This document shows, piece after piece, positions 30,825 to 42,800 of a DNA stretch of 64,000 bases. This DNA comes from Notospermus geniculatus. Lineage: Eukaryota > Nemertea > Pilidiophora > Heteronemertea > Lineidae. The position numbers and the translations under genes are program-made. The first letter of the stretch is position 1; the number at the start of each line of letters is the position of its first letter. The notes under the pieces are model-generated. The model was not told where the DNA came from. It was given only the letters and a program-made list of their open reading frames with translations, and did not search any database. Location of the stretch: contig NMRB01000987.1 of the NCBI GenBank assembly GCA_002633025.1, forward strand, positions 62,001-126,000. Direction: 5' to 3'.

Positions 30825-33800
30825 CTGAGAATGAGAGAAATTGAGATAAAAAGTTAAAGACAATCAGCAAGGAGGGTATAAGACATGGGATAGTTTCCGT
30901 GCACCATCATATGTTAGGCGCAATGGACAAGAGAGCAATAGAGACTGAAACGAACACATGCATTCGACCGTGTTTGGCCCAAATAACTTCCAGAGAATGT
31001 GAGCCCAAAACACGTTTTTGTCCCTGAGAACAGGACATTGGTCAGAGATTTTCTGGATGACGAGCTCTGGTGAATGATATTTGGAAGAATGTATAATAAT
31101 GAAATTTCAATACCGGTAACATTTTCAATCTGTCAAGGACAGGATGAAGGGTGCATTATATACACATAGGCTAACTACCATTACAATCCTGTAGGTAACA
31201 GATCTGCAGCATGCATTGCATTACAACGATATCAAATGCAGGGTGCTGAGTCTCCAGGGGGGTCTGGATCCACCCATCGATGAGCACTGGGCTAGAACAG
31301 GGTTGGCACAACACTTCATTCTAGAGGGAACAATTCTTTCACAGTACACGAGTTGTGGTCACACTTCATTTTACAGAAAGTCATAAGACAAAATATTTGG
31401 TACAGACAATCAGACACGACTTCATCACCGAGGCTTGAAAACAGACATTTGCTGAAAAGGATGAGAATTTAAAGGCATGCAAAGAGGAGACGCTCACAAG
31501 TACTGTGTTCAAGAATGCTTTGGTACGATCACATTCAGCCACAAATCCCCAACCCCTGATCTTTGAAAAAGAGTAAAGGAGACATCATTTCTTGGAATCA
31601 TAGTTTAATTTGGCGAAGATATTTCATGGGTTTGATTATGAGATTATGTCCCGATGATACCCAACCTTGCAACGCTGTACACCAAATAAAGTCTGAATAA
31701 TCCTGGGGCCACCGCTGGATGACATAGCCTGCTTAAAAGTTATTGATGAAAAATTTCTAAGAAATTTTTGCTGTCTTTATGACTTGGCTTTCATTTTGAA
31801 CAAGACTGGCAAAAATGTAACAGGTCAGCACCATTCCTGACCGACTGGGCACTTGATGAATGACATGCTTGAAGGAGATGTCACTGGTCAACGGAGATGG
31901 ACAGACAGACAGATGGACAAAGGTTGTACAGGGCAGAGTGTGCAGGATGAAAGCACAGGCATTGTTCTCTCTGAATAGGGCCTATACTACCATGCCAAGT
32001 ATGAAAGAGAGAAGGTTTTCTTCTGGAACTGTGGGACGTGGCTTCGGTTATGACGCTGTCGATTGCCCCGTGAATAATTGTGGAGGGATATCCACTGATG
32101 ATGAACTCTACCGTCACCACGAACCAGAGAAAACCTGTCTCAATGTAGATCACTAAATACCTAAACAGCGCCCAAATTTAAATTCATATCCATCAGGGCA
32201 CTCGACCTCGGGAAGTTCAGCTCCTAACATCAGACGTGGAATGCATCGTCCGTTCATGTACTTGTAACCAACGCCACACTTCTCTTCCGACTCGCTAGAG
32301 TCGTCTGCGATTGGTCCATTTGGCCCCATTTTGACACACTTGTTCTTTATATAGGCATATCCGAATGGACAGGGATTTTTCTCCATGATGCATTGATCGT
32401 CTTTAAATATGTATCCATAAGGACAATCTCGTTTTTTGACTTCTTTCACGCATTCACCGTCCTTGAGTACGAGGCCTGGTCCACATCGCTTCACACACTT
32501 CCCACCAACCAGTTCAAACCCTGGATCACAGATTTTCACTCGCAGCACACATGAACCATTCTTTAGTTCAAACCCCACGCCACACGTCTTGACAATCGGG
32601 ACACAGGTCCCATCTTTCTGTACCAATCCTCTGCCACATCGTCTTGGGACGTCTTTGATACATTTCCAATCCTTGAAGACGTATCCAGGGCGACACGGCG
32701 CCGGCGTGGTAACGACCTTGACCGTCAAAACACAAGTGCCATCTTTGTATTCGTATCCTTTCCTACACTGTGTCGGCATCATGTCTACTGGAACACAAGC
32801 ACCGTTCCTGTAAAGAAATCCAGCTTCGCAGACAATGGCAGTCGGGGCACTCTCAAAAGCAGACGTCTTTTCGATGCACGATCCTTCCCGCCGTTCATAC
32901 CCCTTGGGGCAATCCTCCTCCGACTTTGGCTCAAAGACAACCTGTTTCAATCCAGGCTTCGTCCCATCCACCCGTGCAGGTGTCCTTGGCGTTCTCACCC
33001 TCTGCATGTTTGCCGTCGGAGTGCGTGGCGTCCTCACTTTTGGTGTTCTTGCACCAACTTCAGTCTCATTGCGACCTTGAGGTTTGCCTGGAGTTCCTTT
33101 ACCACCTTCTGTCACCTGTTTCCTGTGCATCACTCCCGGTGCAGGTGTCCCGTCACCGGTATGTGCGTCTCCACTTCCCTGTTTGCCAGTACTTGATGCA
33201 CTTTTGTCCCCATTTCCGACTTTGCTTTGTCCTTGAGATCTTGTTTCCGTTTGTCCTTGTACACTTCCACTTTGATGACCTTGACCCTTGACCTCACTTT
33301 GTTCTTCCTCAGCAGATGACCTAGTCGTATTGCCTTGTCTCGACACTGGGTTAGTGTGTCTGTTGATCACACCCCCTCCAGGAGGAATCCTCCCCTGACG
33401 TTCAGCGACCCGACGACCTTGACTAGGTCGAACGTTCGCGGGTTGTCCACGACCTCCTCTTCGCGGCAGGGATGAAATCCTGGGCAGACATTTCCCCAAA
33501 TGGAACCGATACCCGCCGGGACACAGCACATCTAAACTCCGCTGGTTGACGATCTTGCAACGACCGTAACGGAATTGTTGGTTCGGCGGACACCGCATAT
33601 TTGAGATCCTCATCAAGAGACTCCTAGCAATGCATTTTCCATTTGTGTACAAATAACCTCTTGCGCAGAGAACATGTCCGCCATTGTTTACATTCCGTTC
33701 TGGCACGCATCGTCCATTGACCCGACGTCTGCCTGGCGGACATCTATTCGTTCTCCTCCCGTGTCCCATCTCAAAACTAGACGTAGAAAATCTGCGAACG

Positions 33801-36800
33801 CAAGCTCTCCTTCTGGAGTCAAAGGCGTAACCTGCCGGGCATCTAGCGGCTGGCCGAGCCCCAGTTGTCTCTGTCTCTGGCTGCCCGATATATGTCAGAC
33901 CTAGGACAGAATGAAAAACATTGCAGTTGGTGGCGGGAATCTGTGTGTACATAAGGATTGCTCTCATTGAAATATTCAAGGCTATACTTGAAGTTAGTTC
34001 AAGATATTTGGAGCTTTCAAAACATTTTGATGAGTCATCGAATTTCACCAGTTGGACCCAAAGTTTCATGATATTTGCTTATACTTCAACAAAATGAAGC
34101 TTCATGAAAAGAAATATAGACAAGGATATGAAGTAATAAATGCTAACCGGCACATGATTTCTTGTCAGATAAGAGTTTCTGCCCAGGTGGACACAGGCAC
34201 AAGTACGAACCGTCCAGATTCCGGCAACGATACGCACAGGGACTTGGATTGAGTCGACATTCGTCGATGTCTGTATGGATTAAGAGGTAATATACCGTAA
34301 GTCGTTTCAAGGTCATTGGAAAAGATTAGACCAATGGGTACATCCACTTACCACCTTAAGTATGGCGTCTGCAGCAGGCTAATCATTCACTACCTGTGTG
34401 TTGGAGTCTACTACCTCCCAGACAATGCCCAAAAGCTGGAGGTATAGGCCTAGCGTACATGATAGTTGTAGGTGTATTGTTCATAAACGACGGCCCATCA
34501 AGGGTTTGAAAATCTGGTGAAGACCAGAAAAGAAGACAAGACACTGAACTACAGTACTTACAGAATCTTAATTTTCACCAAGTGTTAGTGTTAGTAGTCA
34601 TGTACTAGTGTTAATGTTAGTGTTAGTTTCCATGCTGAAATACTGAACACTAATGTTGCGCTTGGTAATGTTAGTAAAATATTGTTACTTCAGACAATAT
34701 CATAAAGGATCAGACGAGCTGGTAAACTTTGCGAATGGGTCAGAAAAGCGCCTCTTGAAGCGTACCTAAATATGCGCATGAATGAAGAATGAAATATTAG
34801 TGGGGACAAGATTTTTTTCGCATGCCTCATGAATTTTCTTTCAATCTTCACCACTGTAAGCAACACTGAAACTCGTAACTCAAAACACTGGTGTTGCGAT
34901 GAGGTAATGATACACGCAACTGAAAACACTAAAACACGACGGAATACACTTACAAAGAGTGTGGTACGAGTATTAAGCTGACAGTAACACTGGTGTTAAC
35001 ACAAGGCGTAACACGCAACAGAAAACACTGGTACAACTGCTGTTGAAATAGACGAAAAGCAGAGCTCACACCAGCGTAACTTTAGCGTAGTGTAGAAGTG
35101 TAGAAAACAGACTACTCACCAACACAAGGTTGTCCAGCTCCACTTGAAATATACCCTACTGGACATTTACAGTGGTACGACCCGACGGTGTTGACGCAAA
35201 TTTGGTTGTAGAAACATTGGTTGCGAGACAGTGCACACTCATCAATATCTGGGAGAAAATAAGAAGTACGAGATCTTCATTCCTGAATAAAGTCCTATAT
35301 TATTCATGTACGGTATGTTTTAAGGTTTAGTTGCCCATAGAGAGACAATTCACACCAGAAACTCTCACGTGGATGGGCATCTTTACTATGGAGTCTGCAG
35401 CAACAGGGCGAGCTGGCATCTGATCACGGAACTTGTCAACCAACATCGTCAATGGAGGAAGAAGAAGTAATGTAACTTACCTATACACGTTCCGTTCTTC
35501 GCTCGTTTCAATCCGGTTGGACACGTATCCACACACGTGAAACCACCTAACGTGTTCCGACACTCCTGACGTGTCTCACAGTTATGGAGGCCTTGAATAC
35601 ATTCATCAATATCTGGGAGAAAAAAAGGAACAAAATCTTACTACCTATCCCTCTCCATGTGCAGGAGCCCTCTAGACTGCAGCCAACGTGTTACACATAC
35701 AAGATGCACTACCCTGTACTTGACTGACCAACAAGTCTGTCTACTCACCTCTACATTCTTGTCCACCAATCAGTCGATAACCGCTGGGACACGAACAGCG
35801 GTAACTCCCGGGTGTGTTGGTACAGAGGTGACTGCAGGGTGAGCCGACGGAACACTCATCGATATCTACAGAGAAAAACAATAAGTAGAATATTTCCAAA
35901 TTTACAGGAAGAAACGGCATTGCACAAAGAAAACATCCCCTGTCAAAGAGAGTTGCCCTCTCTTTCACATGAAGAATGGGTCCAACTGACAATCGAACCC
36001 AGAACCTCAGCAGTGGTAGGCACTGATGTTTCCACTGCCCCACTCTGACAGCACTGTTGGCAGATATGTAGACTGCTGAAGTTGCCATCTGTAGGCCTAG
36101 TATTGGGATCGGTAGAAAGGGAAGTCAGGCGAAAGTTTATTCTTTTGACCTGTAAAATTGAATCATCAATCCTGACCAAGAATGGGACGCAGGCACATCC
36201 ATCCCCTTCCACGTAACTTACCAACACATTTGTTCGGTGGTTTGAGTCGGTAACCACGACGACAGGCACAGCGGTAACTTCCGATTCTGTTAAGGCACTG
36301 TTGGTCGCAGACGTTTGGAATCTCCTGACATTCATTGATGTCTGGAAAACAGCAACAATCACAGAATTTAACCAAACGAGATAAATGATGAGGTTTTGTG
36401 AAGAAATTCAGACAAACTGGTCTTTCACTTGTCTCGTTTGTTTCCAAGGCAACTTGTGACCTTACCTTGACAGGACAGACCACCAGATGTCCGTCTAAAT
36501 CCATCGCCACATTTCACAACGCAGCGATACGAACCCACAGTGTTGACACACTCCTGCCCCTGGTGGCAACGTGCAATACGAAGTTCACACTCGTCAATGT
36601 CTGAAAGAGAAATCACCATCAGTATCACATATCACATCACATCATATCACATCACGTCATATCACATCATATCAATGACCATAACATACATGAATAGAAC
36701 TGAATGACCCGGGTGAAAATTGTCAAAAAAAGACCACTAACCTTTACAGGTTCTGCCGTCTGTATCCAACGTCAAGCCGAATGGACACGAGCATGAAAAA

Positions 36801-39800
36801 CTTCCCGGCGAGTTATGACAATAATGGCTGCAAGGTCTTGGATTACGACGACATTCGTTGCTGTCCTCGCAGTACGGGCCGTCCGTATTCAGGGTGAAGC
36901 CACCGGGACACTGGTTGCTTGGCTTGCCTGAAATAAGACCAGCAATGAAATGAGACAATCAGGATTGAGATGCCCCCTCTGCGGCCTAATCAGATCAGAG
37001 AAGTCGAATTTCCCTCGATTCCAGATCCTGACTGCAGGAGGAAACCAGAGTCTCGGGAACGTTTGAGTTTAACAATAGGATTCCACGAACCTTTCATGAT
37101 GTAAGCCTTGAGTTGGTATTCCAGCGTCTCCTTGTCGACGTCATATGCAACAGTGATGTCGTCTGTCTGTAGCATTTCAACAAGATAAGGCATCTTCCCG
37201 AGCGACGCATCGTACGAAATGGTGTGGTTCCAAGCGTAGGGTAAACTGTGACCGTTTATACGGAATATACGGGAAGAATACGCGTAGATTGCACCTGCAA
37301 GGATAACAAATATGTGTTGGCGTTACAAAATCAGAGAAATACTGTCCTTGACAGAATACATCAGTAGGTGCTGCTCCACATGTCCAAGTTGGCTCTCATG
37401 GGCAATTCAACATTGTTGGTTTCTTTACGGCTAATGCTGGGACCAATGTAACAAACGACTGCTGGTTGAATTGCCCATAGACAGACAATTTGTGTGTGCA
37501 AACTCTCACGTGGAGCAGTGCCTTTATGTTGATTAGTTTGTCAGTTTGTTTCACTTACCTGGTCCTGTCTGTATGTACTCCTCTGTGTATGGTTCGACGG
37601 AAATGGTGGCACCTCCCGGGAAATCTGGCACGTAACCGCTGACGATGATGTCAAGGTCGAGGTTACCGTTTTTGTCAATTCCTTGGGCCACGTGAGTCAT
37701 ACGCAAAATTTCACCTGAAAAATATAGTGAAGAATGTCAGATCAAGTGACTACAAGTAATAGAGTATCTATCGAGAATATATTTTTTTGTACAACAAGAC
37801 AGTGACTGAAACCATAAAGCCATGTTACTTATTCCTCTATGGTAAAACACAAGCCTTTGATTGTAGGCCTGCTTGTAAATGTGTGTGTATCATTCTGTTG
37901 TCTCTTCATTCGGGCCTGAGGTCAGTTTGAAGGCCAGCATAAAAGGGCGCAACAATCAGGGGCCTATTCTGTCACTTTTGTATGCGATTATCGAATGAAG
38001 ACAAACAGACTTACCCGTGGCAAACTCAACTTGCACATCTCGATCAAAATGACCTTTTGTCAGCGTGTATCCATTGGCTGCTCCACCGATCTCCTTAGCA
38101 GACGACCAGTAAATTGGAGTCAACACGGACACCAGATGCTGCATGAGCGGGCCTGGAAAAGGAGGAGACGCCATCTATAACAGTTGGAGAAGAAACTGAC
38201 ACATGTAAAACACAGCCACCAACATGAATAATATCGACTCCGGTAGATTTTGGTGCTCACTTACCAATAGATTTTGGTATTTTGTTGATTTTAGCCGTGA
38301 TGATCACTGAGTCAGTACCGACCTCAACATCAGCAATAAGTTGTGAGATGCCGAAGTCGTGGTCGTTGACGTTACCGAGGACGCTTCCTACGGATCGCCG
38401 CACCGATTTTGCTGAAATACATGTAAAGAGTAACGATGAACATTCTCACCTACACTACCTAGGTCGAGGTTGAATTCTCCTGACAAGGACGGAAGGGGAG
38501 ACTAGGAGCAGTTCAAAAAGAATGTGTTCAGGGTCTATTCTCACCCTGAAGAAACCCTCACACTTGCCCTATTTACAAATAGACCATTCTCCGACAAACT
38601 GCTCTGATACCAGACGTTCAAAAGAGGTCAACTCACCAGCACACTTTCTCTTTATACACTTGCCGATCTGTTTTCTGTCTCCTACACACTTCTGACCCCC
38701 GAACTTCGGTGGTGAGCACGAGCGGGTCCTTTCCTTCTTCCCCTCTCCGCATGTCACAGAACATGATGACCAGGCCCCCCAGGAAGACCAGAGACTGTCC
38801 ACTACAAAATATCAATTCACATCAAGTCAAAATCTATCCGACATACAACTTCAACACAAAATATCAATTGTTTTTTACAATTGAGGGCTTGGATTCACAA
38901 GTATCTCATGAACGAAATATCTAGACTAGTTCGTGTCATGTAGGCAGCAGAGATGGGATGAAGTCTTCTAACTACGTACCTGGACATCGATCTCGGTTGC
39001 ACACTTCGGTGTTCACAGCCTCCCCGGTGCACGGCCGGCCACTGTTCATTGGAGCAGGATTGCTGCATGTACGGAACCGCTTCCTACTTCCACCACCACA
39101 GGTGGCGCTGCATTCTCCCCAAGCGCCCCAGGTAGCCCAGTTTCCATGCACTGGAAAAGAAGGTATTATCAAAGGCAACTGATACTTAGCTATGTCAGTA
39201 GGCCTACATCGCAGCCTCAGATGGTTCTGGGTAAACTGAGTGACCATTCAATGCAGTAGGCCTACTTCGAGTCTGTTCATTTTTAAGGGAAACCAAAGTA
39301 ATATTCTGAAAGGATTTGAGACTGCAACCTAAAAAATCCTTTAGATAGAAGGTGTAATACTCATATTACCTGGACAGTCATCACTGTTGCAATAATCTTT
39401 TTGTACGTCTTCTCCAGGACAGAATCGGCCATTCAAGCTGGGCGGTGGACTGTTACATAATCGTACCCTGAGACGTGTCCCACCGCCACAGGACAAGGAA
39501 CAGGATGACCAAGCCTGCCATTGACCCCAGTTTCCATCCCCTGAAGACATGAAGACCATACATGAACATGAGATGAAAAGCAGTGGCTAATGAAAGCTAA
39601 TGAAAGTACTACCAGCTGTTGCACAGGAACAAAATGAAGTAGCCCATACACATAACAGGATACATGAGTAGGAAACATGTCAGGTGTCCATGTGTGAAAA
39701 GCTCTACATCACTATGCTACATCCTCCGGCAGCAGGGCTTTGGTCTCGTTGCTCTTCATACACTCACACACAAAGTTGGACAAAGAGGACCGGGGTAAAA

Positions 39801-42800
39801 ACCCCTGCTGTGGGAGGATGCTATGCTACGTCACGTAAGATCTTACTTTCACAGTCCTGGATGGAGCATGTTCGCCGCTCCAGCTCATTGCCGGGACACT
39901 TCCTGCCGCCATGCTGTGCGTGGGGGGAATCACAACGTCGGTGTCTCTCCTGACTTCCCTGTCCACAAGTCACGCTGCAGCCTGACCATGCAGACCAAGA
40001 ACCCCAGTTTCCGTCAACTAGAAACAGAAATCAGTGAAGACCAATGATGACCAGCCACTTCTTTTGATGCCAATAAGAAGAGAAGAGTCCAAAAGTTGTT
40101 AAACCTCATCACTCACTCTGACCATTAAACAACATGCAGTAGGCCCCTACTATCACAAAGCCGACTCACTTCACTTGCAACCAAAGACAGACCGATCACT
40201 TACCTCGACAGTTGCGCACGTTACAGACAGCCTTCTCAACTGCAGCACCGCTACAGGGATCACCGCCGTACGCCGGGGCAGGGCTGTCACATTTACGTGT
40301 CCGGACGCGTTCTCCATCTCCACAAGTTCTTGAGCACTCCTCCCAGGCTCCCCAATTTCCCCACTGCCCATCGGCTGCAACAAAAAGGTGAACTGTAGAT
40401 TTCAAAGAAATCAGCAGTTGAGCCAAAGGGGCTGCGCAACTTGACGGACAAGTGCGTGGAGACCTTTATGCACAAACCTGTTCAAACATGGACTCACCTC
40501 GGCATCCTTTAACAAAACACGTTTGGGACTCCTTCTTGTTTCCCTCGCAGTCTCTCCCACCGTTCAGCGGCGCCGGGTTATCACATGTGCGAGAGCGGAA
40601 ATGAGTTCCTTGCCCACAGGTGACGCTGCATGCACCCCAGCTGGACCAGGGTGTGAAACCTCCATGAACTGGAAATAAAACAATGCATCCATGAACATTT
40701 AGAGGCTCAGCTGTGGACACTGTCAGCACACTGCAAGTAACTTGAAGATCCTTGTTCTTCAAACAGGATAGGCCTGATGGTTCGGTGCTCCAGTCTCACA
40801 AAACTGACATCACAGGCACATGCCTGTCATCTTAAAAACCCTCCTTAGCTCTAAGAGTTCAAGAAACTCACCTTGGACTGTGAGTTCAGCCTGTACCAAA
40901 ACAGACCCTCTACTGTTCCTAGCGATACACACATACACCCCGGCATCCTCTAATTGTGTAGCAACAATTCTGAAAGAGAAATCGATGTCATTTTCTTAAA
41001 ATGTAAGGTGGAGGCATGACCGAACTGCAGACAATATGAAACACAGCTGACACGAGTTTACACCCAGCCTTCATGACACTGACGCTGAGATCGTTACAGA
41101 TTTTTTGGTTCCATCTTAGTCAACTAGGGGAGGTTAGGCCTAGCTCAGCTGCAGACCAAGATCCAGGCTACAGGCTATCTGTCTTGGACTATTGTTCCGT
41201 ACATACCTGAGTGAGTTATTTGGCATAATGGTCAAACGATCCCCGCTAGATAACCTCACTCTTCCTTTCTGCCAACGGACAGTAGGTTTTGGCTCACCCG
41301 TCACCACACAGTTAAAGATGGTGGTTTCACCCTGGCCAATCAGGGTGTTCTTGGGCTCCACGCTGAAATCTGGCGGACCTGGAAGGAAAATACAAGACCA
41401 TAGGTCACAATTGGAACGAGAGAGCGACACATCACACTTCACAGGGAATCAATTGTCTTTGTCCTCTGCAACTGCAGGTTTTGTTTCTTACTTTGGACGG
41501 TCAGTGTAGCAGATCCTTCCGATGAACCCGCATCATTGGTCACCACGCACTTGTACTCTCCTGCGTCGGAATTCTGCAAGATAAAGAAAGGAATGAGGTT
41601 ATTTGAGGTGAGCAAGGAGAACTAGAACTCCTGAAAATTGCTGAGTTATCAGAGAGGCTCGACTCTGAACCACAGCTGGTTGAACAACATGATGAACCAG
41701 GAATGAGAAAGCTATGGCTGAGTCACAACAAGAGGTGATTTTCGCACACGGTGGAAGTTGAGACTCCAGTCATTATGCACCGAATTGAGCTGGGAGGGCA
41801 GTAGGCCTCCGTGTAGGCTTACCACTGAGTCATAAATGACAAGAGATCCGTTCCTCAGCTGACTGATCCTGTCATCAAGTTCCACTGTTCGTCCATTTTT
41901 CATCCAGATGATGGTAAATGGTGGGTCACCGCTGACGGGACAATGAAGGACGACCTTCTCGGCCAAGGTCACGGCTCGTGTCTCATCCAAGTTCAAAACA
42001 CGGGGTGGTACTGAAAGACGGATACTAGGCCATTATGAACAAGAGACAGCAAATAAATCAGCTTATCTGGAGGGATGGAATGAGAGGTTAGAAAGCCATG
42101 AAGTATGGGTGGTGCAGTGGCAAGTGCACCTACCACCAGGTTTGATCTCAGGCCATGCAAAACCTTACCTTTGACAAAGACGGCAGCGATCACTTTGCCA
42201 GACCCAGCTGGATTCATAGCCACACACACGTACGTCCCACCATCCTCTTTCCTGGCATTTTCAATTTTGAGTCGACTTCGGCCATTAATGCTGGGGGCAG
42301 CTGGAAAACAAAAGGAGGAATGAAGTTTAAGATGTTGGTGGCACTAGGCCTATGAGTTCATCGTAAGGTATCAGTGGTTCTTAGGGCTCACTCCCTTTGT
42401 GCTAAGAACCACGACCAACTTAGAACAAGGACAAGACATCGCAGCGATGTCAATGGCTTCCAGTTTCTAGATTTTGGAAGCACATTTCAATTTTGGACTA
42501 GAGGTAGGACAAGAATCAGCTTGAGGAAATTCTGAAATACTAGTATACATGAGAAGTTACAATCTCTCTTTGGTAGTAAGAAGGGTGCAAGGGAAAGCTG
42601 TCAAGGGAAAGCTTTGGTATATTGGTAGTAAGAGGGGTGCAAGGGAAAGCTGCCACCTTGCTTTGGTATAGGCCTATTTGGGTCAGATTCAAAAAGAGTT
42701 CTGCGCAGTAGGAGAGACCCATAAAAACAATGGGGATACCAGCTATGACAGAGGGCAGCACACCGAAACCAGGTCCTATACACGCCTTTTGTGTGGGAAA

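Noticed and set aside
32436-33291. Plus-strand frames of 81-173 codons opposite the hemicentin giant exon
   Set aside because: They are antisense shadows of the repeat-rich minus-strand exon, with no domain of their own.
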